A DNA stretch of 64,000 nt from Hexactinellida sp. DTS-2022 (taxonomy: Eukaryota > Porifera > Hexactinellida): NCBI GenBank assembly GCA_028753945.1, contig JAPNXP010000005.1, forward strand, positions 682,001-746,000, given 5' to 3'. The position numbers and the translations under genes are program-made. Below the pieces are notes generated by a model. That model worked only from the letters and a program-made list of their open reading frames with translations. It did not search any database and was not told where the DNA came from. Positions 37,340 through 46,863 of the stretch are shown piece by piece (position 1 is the first letter of the stretch; each line of letters begins with the position of its first letter).

Positions 37340-38852
37340 TACAAACTAAAATCCTAAGTTTAGCCAAATATAACAGTCATAGTTACAATTGATCCCATAT
37401 TCCACAGTTGTTTTAGATTAATTAATTCCTTAACTTGAATAACACTGATTAATTAAATAAATAATATGAATTAAATAAATAAATTTAACTTACCGAAGAT
37501 TCAGAAATGAATTGCTTTATAGAGTGCAGCTGCTGTATTTCATTAGCATGCATGAATGAATAGTCGTATTCTGATTGGCACTCCAGACTCTCTAGCTCTA
37601 AAATAGGCGCAGAGGGGCGGGGGGGCAGCTCATCCATCCAATCTTCTTCTGCCCCGGGGAGGTTCATTTCGAGTGCTATGCTCCTGAAGAGCTCTTCCTC
37701 TCCTGGATACACGTACGGGCGCAATGGAATGCACATAGATGGGCCTATAACAAAGTATTATACAGGACTTAATTGAACACTCCTAACTGTCCTAAGGTCA
37801 CTAGAGTATGAATTTTGTACGCCTAAAAGGTTAGTTTTGTATTACTCTATGGGGACTTTCGGCAGTTTACGCGCTCCTTAACGCAAACATATCCCAATTT
37901 ATACGCCTCAAGGCGTATGGCGCGCTCCTGGATGAAACCCTGCGTATAATATAAGTGTAATATGATAATGATAAAGGGTCGTTCAAACGTTACGTAAGTA
38001 AATTCCCCGAAAATTAACAAATCTGTTTTTATTGTAGTCAGGTCTGCTTATTGTGAACACATTTCGTCTGCTTAAGATGGAACTTTTTATTATGAGCAAG
38101 CCCTATGGTCCCAATATACAACTTACATAGGGTTTGTATTAAGTTGAGTTCGCTTATTGTGAAGTCTCTCTACTATGAACACAATTTTTGGGCCCTTGAA
38201 TGTTCATAATAAAAGAACCTGACTGTGATTTGTAATACAAAAATGAAATAACTTATATGTAGAGCGTCTATTTCTAGACCAGGTTTTCTTACATATAAAT
38301 TAGTATTACCCATAGACGGCAGGGGCTTTTGGTCTACAGAATTTATAGACGGTCTACAAATTTTTGGCTTATTTGTATGGGCTTTTATAGACCGTCTACA
38401 TATAAGGATGCTCTACAAATATAGTCTGTCACATATTGGTTAACTAATCGCCCCCCCTTAAAAGCGTAACGTAACGTTTGAAAGCCCCTAATCGTCACTA
38501 CAACATGACTCAATAGGAATTTACCATCACTAGTATCCAATGGAGTGGGATCAGTTTGATTAGGAGGTTCATCAATAATAATAAATGAGCCATTTGAATC
38601 AGACTCTCTCTCTCCTGATTGGTCAGTAGGTACAGTGCTAGCGAAAGGTAACTCTGGGTCTGGACTATAAAAGGGATTCGGAATAGGAACAGTGGAGTAT
38701 TCGGGTTGTTGGAACGTGTCGAGTTGGGGTAGGACTATACTTGTGTCTCTAGGGGAATTGCAACTACCACAGTATTTCTGAAATGGTGTGTTTATTGTAG
38801 TGCAGTATGGACAGTCCCATTTCTGTAGGGATTTGTAAATATCTTGAGACAT
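22336..38852 (-). CDS. CAPN15: Calpain-15 / small-optic-lobes type cysteine protease, 11 exons
   Basis: Exons: 38852-38525, 37744-37494, 37100-36882, 36352-35951, 35274-35068, 33861-33640, 31913-31696, 30809-30650, 24258-23961, 23600-23284, 22590-22336. Phases agree throughout, giving 958 residues. A single RanBP2-type zinc finger (WDCPYC...YCGSC, residues 12-31) is present where human CAPN15 has several. A disordered linker follows to about 370. The protease domain starts at FIDPSFFPSPRSLF; catalytic Cys437 is in GRLGNCWFLSA and His602 in HHAYSV. The third triad position reads LRDPNG (Asp622), where calpains usually have Asn in RNPWG. The SOL-type C-terminal domain carries IDVCKV, SHW, VVENRS and NVVSTRG. 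Exon 9's donor (GTACTG) is the weakest call and was chosen by phase. Intron 8 contains the NHL palindrome. Intracellular protease, implicated in nervous-system development in flies (family knowledge). Confidence 0.94.
22623..22777. mobile_element. Palindromic MITE, TIR CTTATATGTAGACGGTCTAT
   Basis: Ends CTTATATGTAGACGGTCTAT and AGACGGTCTACATATAAG. Inner copies of GTAGACCGTCTA and GCCGTCTATGGGTAATACTA. Other copies at 5357-5510 and 38252-38406 (reverse). Confidence 0.88.
23687..23922. mobile_element. MITE family H (TGTTCTCTCTAATAGTCC) with a family D element inside
   Basis: Outer ends CACTGTTCTCTCTAATAGTC and TTAGAGAGAACAGACTGTAC; interior GTTGATTTGGACAAGTAAAT. A family D element occupies about 23751-23857. 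Other family H copies: 43107-43257 and 57421-57556 (itself nested in a GCTCGACAAA element). Lies 39 bp downstream of calpain-15 exon 9 on the transcribed strand. Confidence 0.82.
24527..24692. mobile_element. MITE family F (CAGTGGATGCCGGTTAAAAG), representative
   Basis: Ends CAGTGGATGCCGGTT and CATCTACTG. The interior repeats TTCTTATAACCGGCAT and has TATATAGGGTATATGGCAAC. Other copies at about 6302-6440, 23102-23230, 31342-31445 (short) and 41923-42181, where the interior motif block is duplicated. Confidence 0.82.
25941..27176 (-). CDS. Coiled-coil/NHL-repeat protein (TRIM-NHL-like without RING), intact copy nested in calpain-15 intron 8
   Basis: 411 residues, intronless, starting at the ATG of MATEFVADMREE. 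An upstream non-ATG extension is open but not needed. Residues about 5-115 form a long coiled coil. A short Cys/Trp-rich stretch follows (WLEWHDGW, LCRLCE). From about 150 to the end are NHL-type beta-propeller repeats: PCGLATDRDNGDIFVCD, SRIQVFGKEG, then a last unit PQGIDINKEGLVVVVDW. This resembles the coiled-coil plus NHL part of TRIM-NHL proteins, but no RING or B-box is seen. NHL propellers bind protein or RNA; the partner here is unknown. It is transcribed in the same direction as its host gene and is the intact arm of an inverted duplication (see the copy at 27704). Flanking sequence on both sides matches halves of a MITE. Confidence 0.85.
   Translation of the reverse strand: MATEFVADMREETARELERIRGEVVIAKEELRVRFEYYFQVLRGRHLELVAQLDEVVRVAETQVEDRQAKLNQLKVAKADVTHNLQHNELNETLVNVSRELDEKIRRLEATVDRIPSVWLEWHDGWLEGGMAGLCRLCEVVSYVNRHNPVWSGVNRGEGRMEIRAPCGLATDRDNGDIFVCDYLASRIQVFGKEGNYSRTIELQGMSSPDSITVSLHHLFFTCNNPPCIYKLDKVCGDILCCVATEYGMCGLSVDTDTLYVGMCATNSISHFSVEDLRSVDLTQLNSPHITKDTRLRDLKLAPSLFIVLFVGCPYHVQSFTRDGNLIHSIVPQEQLIDAYYFCLDRHINIIVSDGNAKNVKVFNREGQLVGTMGHEGTGPGEFRYPQGIDINKEGLVVVVDWKRSPKLQFF
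27704..29124 (+). pseudogene. Broken inverted copy of the coiled-coil/NHL gene
   Basis: Head-to-head partner of the copy at 25941-27176, with the same MATEFVADMREE start and a coiled coil nearly identical for about 180 codons. At about 28245-28260 a T-run differs in length from the intact copy and shifts the frame. The NHL region continues in another frame to about 28435, where roughly 190 bp of unrelated sequence (about 28436-28628) replaces a few codons. The homology then resumes to VVVVDW and a stop at 29122-29124. The insert begins GT and has TTGCAG near its end, so it could be read as a de novo intron, but the upstream frameshift makes a functional product unlikely. Substitutions run through all segments, so the copy is not newborn. 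Confidence 0.85.
29393..30071. mobile_element. hAT-type non-autonomous element, TIR CAGGGCCGGATTAA
   Basis: Begins CAGGGCCGGATTAA and ends with TTAATCCGGCCCTG. It is flanked by an exact 8-bp duplication, ATTATTCC (29385-29392 and 30072-30079). 8-bp duplications with CAGGG ends are the hAT hallmark. The interior is rich in ATGGGTC tandem units and has no transposase frame. It carries a second element nested at 29492-29628 and sits in the right arm of the NHL palindrome, absent from the left arm, so it is younger than the duplication. Confidence 0.9.
29492..29628. mobile_element. Nested hAT-type MITE, TIR CAGGGCCGACGGAA
   Basis: 137 bp starting CAGGGCCGACGGAA and ending TTCCGCCGGCCCTG. Exact 8-bp duplication GTCATGGG at 29484-29491 and 29629-29636. 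Inserted in the ATGGGTC-repeat interior of the larger hAT-type element. Confidence 0.9.
31972..32757. mobile_element. Fold-back element with two 211-bp inverted arms
   Basis: Left arm 31972-32182 and right arm 32547-32757 are close to exact reverse complements, with a 364-bp AT-rich spacer. Each arm begins CATGGCCTACTTAAT. A short open frame lies in each arm only because the arms are duplicates. It sits 59 bp upstream of calpain-15 exon 7, within the intron. Confidence 0.8.
32758..32885. mobile_element. Palindromic MITE with about 50-bp terminal inverted repeats
   Basis: Starts CCACCGATCATCGGCGTTTG and ends with its near reverse complement (CGCCGATGATCAGTGG). It abuts the right end of the 211-bp fold-back element, which has a matching GGTGGATAAG context at its left side. 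It looks like an insertion into or beside that element. Confidence 0.7.
33319..33502. mobile_element. hAT-type MITE 'GGAATTATCCAGGAGCGCG' inside a CTCCGCTTAATAG element
   Basis: 184 bp. Exact 8-bp duplication ATTACATT at 33311-33318 and 33503-33510. Ends CAGGGAATTATCC and TATAATACACTG. It splits a family D element spanning about 33227-33557. Other copies: 41392-41574 (8-bp duplication AATACAGG), 30373-30564, and 14995-15180 in reverse. Partial left ends lie near 3188 and 41641. Confidence 0.88.
34640..35070. repeat. Minisatellite of about 60-100-bp units built from the calpain-15 exon 5 splice donor
   Basis: About six copies of CATGGGATATATCAGGTATA followed by AGGTAAAC and (TTTG/TTTA)-type filler (described on the minus strand). 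The copy at 35068-35095 is the real exon 5 end and donor (INKHGIYQ, then CAG|GTATAG). The others lie just downstream in the intron. Confidence 0.8.
38036..38227. mobile_element. MITE family G (CAGGTCTGCTTATTGTGAAC), representative
   Basis: Ends AGTCAGGTCTGCTTATTGTG and AAAAGAACCTGACTG. The interior repeats CTTATTATGAA-type words and CAACTTACATAGGGTTTGTA. Other copies at about 15938-16124, 21031-21221 and 63869 to the window end. Confidence 0.85.
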
Positions 38853-39316
38853 GCTATGGTATATAGTTAATCAGATAATATTATTGATCGGATTACGGTA
38901 TACTCTCGCTAATAGGAACACCAGGGGACCGTCGAAATTTGTTCGTATAAACCGGAGTCATTTGCATGCATTTATATAGGCTAGGGGAATTAAATCTTGT
39001 ATTTCGTCTTATCCGTATTCCAATTAATGAGAATCTACTGTATATCGGATTAGAAGTACAAAGTTTAATTCCCTAGCCTATACAAATGCATGCAAATGAC
39101 TCCGGTTAATACTAATTCCGGATAATACAAATAAATTTTAACGGTCCCCTGGTGTAAGATAATCTACCGTATATATAAATATTACTTTGGTATAATAAAA
39201 TTATCGCATATAGTAAGTGGTGAAATAGTATACAATGAAATGAAATAAGTGATGAAATATATACGTAATATCCATACAATACTATGGATACTACGTATTG
39301 TATAAAACTAGAAAGT
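38853..39316. other. Intergenic gap between calpain-15 start and HGD end
   Basis: 464 bp, mostly two CTCTCGTTAATAGG-type elements (about 38893-39043 and 39050-39170, the second inverted). The calpain-15 promoter must lie in or next to these elements. Confidence 0.55.
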
Positions 39317-42300
39317 TTAAGAAATATCGAATTTATCTGCCGCTTCAGGTTTCCAATCTGGATTAAAGTTAGACTTCAGAGGCTGCCAGCATTTCCAGTA
39401 GTCCGCTGCTTTCAGAGAACTCTGGTCTGCCCACTTAGTCAGCGCAAGACTCAAGCAAGATTCAAACATGAAAGCCATTGTATCTGTTAACCTGGACCAG
39501 GGATATATAAGCCAATTATACAAGTACAGTGAACTCCCGTTATAACGAATATAATCCAATTATACAAGTACAGTCGAAATCGGATTATTTTGTCCAATTC
39601 TTTTCATGGATAATTCGACAAAATAATCCGATAAGACAAATAAACCCGGTGGGATATCCATGCAAAATGGTGTATACAGGTAAACCTCCCAAAGCGGCAC
39701 CTCCGAGTAGCGGCACCTCCGAGTAGCGGCAACCTCCGAGAAGCGGCACAAAATCATTCTCCCGATGGGTGCCGCTTTGGGAGGTTTACCTGTATATCAT
39801 AATTTTCCTCGAATATTAGGATTAAATAGTCCGATAAAACAAAATAATTCGATGACAAAATAATCCGATTTCGACTGTATAGTGAACTCCCGTATAACGA
39901 ATATAATCCAATTATACATTATTAAATTCATGAAAGGGCTTGCTTATAGGGGCGTTCAAACGTTACGTAATGCATATTTCTTAAATTAAGCAAACACCTT
40001 CCTTATGTAACGCTTTGTGACCATTTATATCACTAAAAGGATTATCTGCAACACATTGGTTAACCCCCCCCCTTGTAAGTGGACAAGTGGTACCTTACTT
40101 TCGGCCAACATTTTCACAATACAGTCGACTCCGCTTAATAGAGCCACCGGTTAATAGATTTCTCCGCTTAATAGAGTCACCTCTTGACCAGGTTGCTTTG
40201 ACCCGATTAAGCGGAGAAATCTATTAACCGAAAATATTTTAATCCAAAATGTAATTCCGCCCTATAAATCCTGTGAAATTTTGACCCCATTAAGCGGAGA
40301 AACCTATAAACGGGTGGCTCTATTAAGCGGAGTCTACTGTATTTTTATCTGAAAAGAAATGGTTATAAAAAACCGGTTTCAACTGTACTATTAAGTGGCA
40401 GCCTGTAAAGTGGGACTCAATATATAGTGCCTTAAAAGACATGCTGTCGGCACAGCTGTAATTTTAGACTTTTCTTATTGTTTTTAGCTGAAAAGAAATG
40501 GTTAGAAAAACCCGGTTTCAACTGTATTATTTAAGTGGTAGCCTGAAAAGTGGGACTTAATATAAAGTGCCTTAAAAGACATGCTGTCGGCACAGCTGTA
40601 ATTTTAGATTTTTCTTACTATTTTATCTGAAAAGAAATGGTTAGAAAAACAGGTATCTACTGTACTATTAAGTGGCAGCCTGTAAAAAGTGGGACTTAAT
40701 ATAAAGTGCCTTAAAAGACATGCTGTCGGCACAGCTGTAATTTTAGATTTTTCTACTATTTTATCTGAAAAAGAAATGGTTAGAAAACACCGGTATCTAC
40801 TGTACTATTATAAGTGACAACCTGTAAAGTGGAACTCAATATATAGTGCCTTAAAAGACATGCTGTCGGCACAGCTGTAATTTTAGATTTTTCTTACTAT
40901 TTATCTGAAAAAGAAATGGTTAGAAAACACTGGTATCTACTGTACTATTAAGTGGCAACCCATAAAGTGGGACTCAATCAATATATAGTGCCTTAAAATG
41001 ACATGCTTCCGGCACAGCTGTAATTTTAGATTTTTCTTACTATTTTATCTGAAAAAAAATGGTTAGAAACACCGGTATCTACTGTATTGAAGTTCTTCTA
41101 TAAAGTAATTGACTATAAACTTCTTCAGTAATGACTAACTTGACGGGTTCGCATGCTCCTCTAACAGCGCTATCGTATGCAGTGGCGTCTGCGCCGTGAG
41201 GTGACATCATAGAGTGCAGACTCCCGCCCCCGGGCAGAAAGCCTGTCTCTTTGGCGTCGTACCGGCCCTTAATGAGTCCCATAAACTCAGACATGCAGTT
41301 GCGGTGGTAGTAGGGCGGACGGAATGTGTGCTCTTGTACCATCCATCTAAGTATAGAGATTTGGTAACAATACTACAGGTTATAATACAGGCAAGGAATT
41401 ATCCAGGAGCGCGAGACGCTCCTTTTGGAGCAATATTTTTTGAAAATTTGAATTAGGAGTGCGAAAATTTGGAATCTTCTCCTATACCGTGACATTAATT
41501 TGTGATTTAAGCGTATGAAAATTGGATCAGACCAGGATTAGGAGCGTATTTACAAATGGCTGTATAATACACTGAATACAGGTTATGATAGAGATATATA
41601 ATTACTCTAAGTATAGAGATTAGGTAACAATATCAACAAGCAAGGAATTATCCAGGAGCTCGAAAATTTAGACTCCTATATCGTAAATTTTCCATCTAAT
41701 GAAAAATGTTTGGAAAAAGATTTTTGTATAAAGTTAAAATTAAGTTTCAGATCAAAATGAAAATAAAGATGATCGAAGATAGTTTTTTTTTAAATATTTG
41801 AAGAGGGCCATTAAATTTCCATGAAATCAATGGATCCCTGGATAATAGGAAAATGCTTGGGTAATTCCTATAACCCTCTACGGTTGCCAAGTAAGTTCAA
41901 AATTCCTATTGCATCTACTGTACAATGGATGCCGGTTATAAGAACATCGTCGGGCTGCACATAATGTTCTTAAAACCAACATAAATTATATAGGGTATAT
42001 GCCAACCGTTTCCAGTATAATATTCTTATATCCGGCATGTTCTTATAACCAACATAAATTATATAGGGTATATGACAACCGTTTTTCAGTAGAATATTCT
42101 TATATCAAGTATGTTCTTATAACCGGTGTCTTATATCCGGCATGTTCGTATAACCGGTGTACTTATAACTGGCATCTACTGTACACACAAACCTTGGTGG
42201 GAAGATAACAAAGTCTGCAATGGCAACACCTGGCCTAACAGAAGGACAAGTTAGAACTGTGAATATAGAAGGATCAGCATGATCAAATGCTACTGCGTTT

Positions 42301-45124
42301 ATAACCATGAACCTATCCAAGTCATATTTATACGGAGTATAATTCCCATGCCAGGCAACTACATCGAATGGAGAGTGGTACTGCTTAGCAACGAATAGGG
42401 CGCCTTGGAATTTGTTAACTATTTGGTATCCATTGGGCACTTCTCTCTCCTCAAACGCTGCGGTTGGAGACAGGAAGTCGCGAGGTGCCGCCAGCCCGTT
42501 AGCGCCTATTGGACCCAGGTTAGGCAGCTGGAAATGAGTGTCGTACACCTCCAGTATGTAACCCCGAGTAGGGCCAGTCACTTCTATGGAAAACCTAAAT
42601 AGGAGAATTATAGTGTTGTAAGGTCGGGAAATTTCCAAAAAATTGCCAAATTTCCGGAAATTTTAGATGGAAAAATTATTATATATACCTAGTTTTTTTA
42701 ATTTTTATAAACCATATCTATAATGTAGAGTTGTTACTGTGCGCTTGTTATTTTTACTTAAGTAGCATAAAATTTTTGGGAATTTAAATAAAGTTCCTAA
42801 GCATAATTTGAAATATGTAATCTTTCCAGAAATTTACGGAAATATCCATAGAAAACAAAATTTTTGGAAATTTCACAACACTAAGAAGTATAACTCGGTT
42901 ATAAAACTGACCCTATTAAGCGGAGTCAACTGTAATTATATTTCCATGCATTTGTCTAATTAGACAATTATACTGACAGGTGTTCATAATTATGGAACTA
43001 TACTAGACTATACAGAGAATAACACCTGCTACAAACATCTGCTATTCTGTCTGTGATACAGATAGCAACACCTGCAACAGTAGCACGAAAAGTATAAATA
43101 CAATACACACTGTTCTCTCTAATAGTCCACCAGTGGCCAATTGGCCCAAAGTGGACTATTAGAGAATATGGACTATTACAGATATATAAATAGTTGATTT
43201 GGACAAGTAAATAAGTGGACTATTTAAAAAGTGGACAATTAGAGAGAACAGACTGTACAGTCTAATTGTGTGATCTAAGAGCAGAATAGATGCTCTTATT
43301 GGAGCCACTGTCGCTCCTATACGAGCATCTATTCTGCTCTTATACGGCTCACTGGTTAGAGAATACATATATACTATAGAGCGACTACCTCATGCCCTGT
43401 TGTATAACGCATATCTCGTTAGGCCGCACCAACAGTCTCCCGAACTCTGTGGTTATCCTCAGGTCCCCCAGCTGCGGGACCAGCAGCAGGTCTCCGTCGC
43501 TGTTGTACAAACACCTGTCTCTCATGCTGCTGTTGCAGCTGTAGACTATAACGGAGACTCCGTGCCGAGACCGAGCGTCTCCAGCCCCCGCTAGCGTATG
43601 CAGACCCTATAGCAATACAAGGTAGTATGCAGTGCTCGACAAATTAGGTGGTTTGGTGGCGCTAGCCACCAAAAATCTTATTTAAGCCACCAAATTCTGC
43701 CTTTGGTGGCTTAACTAATCTACCATATATTGTGGATTATTTGACTTTATGTAGATTATATGTTTCGTTGCATCATTTGTCATTAACATTAGTGTTGTTT
43801 TACGGCATCAGAACTTTGTTAGGCCATCAGTGGTTTGTTAAACCGGCAGTTGTTTATTCTTTAGCCACCAGAAAAAGTGAGGTGGTGGCTTAATTAGCCA
43901 CCATCAAAATTTCATTTTGTCGAGCACTGGTAGTATGACCCCATAGCATTAGTATACTACAGTAGAACCTTGTTATTACGAACACCAACGGACGGTAAAA
44001 ATCTGTTCGTTTTACCCGGAGTTCGTATTAACCGGAGTAATACCCATTGAATAGCTATTGGACGGACCTGATTTTGTGGAACTGTTTGTTCGTCTTATCC
44101 GGAAATTCGTATTAACCGTGTTCCTACTAACGAGGTTCTAATTTCATTGAGACCCTATACTATAGTATATCGGGACTAATGTATGTATTAGTACTAGATC
44201 AGTCTAGATGTAAGGAATGTAGTACAGTGGATGCCGGTTATAAGCACATCGTCGGGAATAATACAAGGTAGTTGAACTGTCATACAACACCACTAGATGT
44301 ATATTCTCATTGAGAGGTTGAGGCCCTATAGTATAGAGGGAATGTAGTATTAACTATACACAGGAAAGTTTGTTTCCTAGAAAATGATTCTGAAATATTA
44401 CGAAATTTGAGAACTTTAAATTGCTATATTGGTGTTCTCCTAATAGCAATTGCTCTATTAGCAAGTTATTTTCAGTCCCCAAGCGAGCATTTATTGTAAT
44501 TATGTTCCCCTAATAGAAAGTTCGCCTATTAGCAAGCAAATTTCGTGCAAAATGCGACTTGCTATTACACGAACACCACTGTAATTTAATTAATTTCCAC
44601 TCAAAATTGCCAAAAAGTTTGTACTATACTTGTATTGAAATAAGTTATCCACTTCCCTTTTCAAGCAGAACATAAGTGTGTCGATAGAAGCAATGGGCTG
44701 ACTATTAGTAATGTTACTATGGTAAGGTTGTGCTAATTAGAATGTAGGAATAAACCTGTATAAAATCGACTTTATCTTTATCATCCGGAAGTGGGAATGG
44801 CTTCCACCTAATCTGATTGGGGTTCGGAGGAATCTCATCCCAGTGATGAGAGAGGTCACTTGGCATTTCTTCCCTCCACTGAGAGAAGGGCTCGTGCACT
44901 GCGCTGGGACGAATGCGATACAGCCAGCTGCGCTTATTGGTGTCTCTCGGACAGGTGAAGGCAGATCCGCTCAGCTGTTCGGGGTAGAGCCCGTACGGAC
45001 AGAGGAGAGGGGAGTTCTGTCCGACTGGGAGAGAGGAGGGGAGAGCCTCCGAGGATATCTCGTTACCGAATCCAGGATTGTATTTGAGAGAGGACCATAT
45101 ATCGGGTGTATCAACAACTGCCAT
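39317..45124 (-). CDS. HGD: Homogentisate 1,2-dioxygenase, five exons
   Basis: Opens the aromatic ring of homogentisate to maleylacetoacetate in tyrosine and phenylalanine breakdown (family knowledge). Exons: 45124-44756, 43606-43389, 42594-42193, 41346-41114, 39483-39317, giving 462 residues; human HGD has 445. Near-diagnostic blocks in order: [102 protein letters not shown]. The iron ligands are seen in [11 protein letters not shown] (His, Glu) and SPHGAD (His). The C-terminus [13 protein letters not shown] is typical. The exon 4 donor (ATA|GTCAAT) was set by phase and is weak. The N-terminus is about ten residues longer than human. A hAT-type MITE begins 22 bp upstream of the ATG. Introns 1-2 hold MITEs; intron 4 holds a 139-bp tandem array. 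Confidence 0.95.
39569..39879. mobile_element. CAGTCGAAATCGG element with nested CAGGTAAACCTCC element
   Basis: The outer element starts CAGTCGAAATCGGATTATTT and ends AATCCGATTTCGACTG, with TA outside. The inner element (about 39675-39796) starts CAGGTAAACCTCCCAAAGCG and ends with its reverse complement. It contains three short CACCTCCGAGTAGCGG units. The outer family recurs at 638-798. Confidence 0.8.
40123..40338. mobile_element. MITE family D (CAGTCGACTCCGCTTAATAG), representative
   Basis: Ends CAGTCGACTCCGCTTAATAG and CTATTAAGCGGAGTCTACTG. The interior repeats CTCCGCTTAAT and GGTTAATAGATTTC. Other copies at about 7459-7593, 23751-23857 (nested), 30832-31026, 33227-33557 (split by a hAT-type MITE), 35548-35643, 58799-58987, 60893-61069. 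Confidence 0.85.
40345..41080. repeat. Tandem array of about 139-bp units in HGD intron 4
   Basis: AAGAAATGGTTAGAAAA recurs at about 40353, 40492, 40631, 40769, 40910 and 41052, giving five full units. Each carries AAAAGACATGCTGTCGGCAC and AGCTGTAATTTTAGA. It ends about 35 bp from the HGD exon 4 donor. One boundary word (GAAACCGG-type end) is also the end of a dispersed element family at about 1281-1430 and 8930-8965. Confidence 0.88.
41392..41574. mobile_element. hAT-type MITE 'GGAATTATCCAGGAGCGCG', intact copy
   Basis: 183 bp. Exact 8-bp duplication AATACAGG at 41384-41391 and 41575-41582. Lies 46 bp upstream of HGD exon 4 on the transcribed strand, inside the intron. Confidence 0.88.
43630..43929. 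mobile_element. hAT-type MITE, TIR CAGTGCTCGACAAA
   Basis: 300 bp. Exact 8-bp duplication GTAGTATG at 43622-43629 and 43930-43937. Ends CAGTGCTCGACAAA and TTTTGTCGAGCACTG. The interior repeats GCCACCA motifs. A second, split copy lies at about 57203-57583 with a CTCTCTAATAGTCC element inserted in it. Confidence 0.9.
44429..44582. mobile_element. MITE family J (TTCTCCTAATAGCAATTGCT)
   Basis: The interior repeats CTATTAGCAAG-type words; right end CGAACACCACTGTA. Related copies at about 3485-3630 and 53859-53996. Confidence 0.7.
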
Positions 45125-45146
45125 GCTAGTGTGATATTGTACTCTC

Positions 45147-45466
45147 ATACCTGCCAACCTATTTGAGTCGTATCCCTGTACGGAGCTCCAATTTCCCCTG
45201 TACATTGGCAAAAATCCCTGTACACCCGAAATTTTTTTATCTCGCTCATGTTGGGAAATTTCCCTACATGAGCGAGACAAACACTATACGCTTGATTAGG
45301 AATTGTTACTTTAACAAAATGCTACATTTTGAGAGTAAAGACATTTTTTAGGTGTATTTGACTTACAATCATTAATTTTGTCCCGACTTAAAATCCCTGT
45401 ACAAATGTAATAATTCCCTGTACAGAACAGCAAAATGGTTAAAATCCCTGTACGGTTGGCAGGTAT
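45147..45466. mobile_element. hAT-like MITE, TIR ATACCTGCCAACC, 22 bp upstream of HGD
   Basis: 320 bp. Exact 8-bp duplication GTACTCTC at 45139-45146 and 45467-45474. Ends ATACCTGCCAACC and GGTTGGCAGGTAT. The interior holds several 'ATCCCTGTAC' units and a hairpin around GTCTCGCTCATGT. By position it lies in the HGD 5' leader or core promoter. Confidence 0.88.
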
Positions 45467-45785
45467 GTACTCTCGTTATTAGGGACACGGTAAGGCAAAC
45501 GTTATGTACCGTTGCCGCGTTGACAATAGTATCAGCGGTTCCCCCCCCCCCCCGATATAATGTCCCCCGGACCAGTGGCCCTAGTGCCAGCTGCCCCCTC
45601 GGGTCAGATGGGACCCTAGAGTGAGGTTTGAGTGGAGACATGAGTCTGACACGGGGGGACCGCTGGCACTCAGACACCGCCTTATACGGAATTCGTAGTA
45701 ACAAATATCATTCGCATTGAAAAGGACTGGGAATTGTGTTCGTATTGACTGTGGGCCTGTGGCGTACTAACGAGGTTCTACTAAG

Positions 45786-46050
45786 TCAGTATGTAAGCAT
45801 TGAGCAATAACGAAGTATGTAAGCATTGAGCAATAACGAATTTTGTAAGCATTCAATAACGAAGTTTGTAAGTAATTGAGCAATAAAGAAGTTTGAAGCA
45901 TTTGAGCATTCAATGACGAATTTTGTAAGCATTCAATGACGAAGTTTGTAAGCATTCAATAACGAAGTTTGTAAGTAATTGAGCAATAAAGAAGTTTGAA
46001 GCATTTGAGCATTCAATGACGAAGTTTGTAAGCATTTGAGCAATAACGAT
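45786..46050. repeat. Minisatellite of about 24-30-bp units with higher-order structure
   Basis: Units of the form GTAAGCATTCAATAACGAAG alternate with a variant containing AATTGAGCAATAAAGAAG. A block of several variant units appears twice (about 45850-45940 and 45965-46045), so the array expanded as a multi-unit block. Confidence 0.8.
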
Positions 46051-46437
46051 AGAGAGAGATTTAAAATTAATCATTATATATTTTCGTATTTGTGGTGTGA
46101 AAGAAGGCCTGGTATCTCATCGGTGCCCAGGGCCTATAAAACCCCCCAAAACGGCACTGAGTGCATTATTTATAATACTCAGCGAGTTTAGGTACGAATT
46201 TACATTTACGATCTCTCCAATCTAAACAAAAGTCATGTTGTTGTCTAAAAGTAGTAAACGAATATTCGTCGGAATACAATAATACAATATAACAACTGTT
46301 CTTTAAGAAGTTATGACATTATTATCCAGGTTTGACTTGGCACATTAGTTACGGGTATAATTATACGTTAGTTCGTGAGATGAGCAACAGAGTCCCTCCC
46401 TGCCTGCATATTGCAAATGAGTGGTTTGAGTAGGAAG

Positions 46438-46629
46438 TTAATTTAATACATTCCATTTGCACAATAGTATAACCAAGCAGCTAGCATAGAGAGTGACCAC
46501 AGCAATAGTAAACTTATAGGCTAAGAGACAGGCTGTAGTTATTCCGTAATACGAGTTGAAACCTAATCCAGCGGACCACAAGGTCAAGGACTTCAGCCGA
46601 AACATAGAATATAAAATAATTAAATGCAT
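46438..46629 (-). CDS. Possible small membrane protein or exon, unrecognised
   Basis: 63 codons starting MHLIILYSMFRLKSL with two hydrophobic stretches (about 22-40 and 42-58) and a Cys-containing end. Base composition is richer in G+C than the flanks, as in real exons here. It could be a complete tiny gene, a terminal exon, or chance. No family recognised; reported only as a candidate. Confidence 0.25.
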   Translation of the reverse strand: MHLIILYSMFRLKSLTLWSAGLGFNSYYGITTACLLAYKFTIAVVTLYASCLVILLCKWNVLN

Positions 46630-46863
46630 GAGAGGTTAAATAGGTCAGATAAAACAGTTTGTTATTGACTCTGAGTCTCTAATAATAATTAAATTGCATT
46701 AACAAGTGGAAAAATAATTATGTGAGTGTAAAGTGGTTATAAAGTTGATACTACAATATCAACTTTCAACCTAGATAGTATGCTTATAGAATCTTCTTAG
46801 AGTATAAAGCTGCATAATTCTAATGATAGTTATTCAAATAATTGCTTGTGAATAAACTGTGAA

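Larger units (their letters stand above)
45125..46863. other. Divergent intergenic region between HGD and the orphan membrane gene
   Basis: Besides the hAT-like MITE it holds a C-run (about 45541-45553), a degenerate CGAGGTTCTACTA-type element (about 45680-45782), the AATAACGAA minisatellite (45786-46050) and a small open frame at 46438-46629. Promoters of both neighbours should lie at its two ends. Confidence 0.5.
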
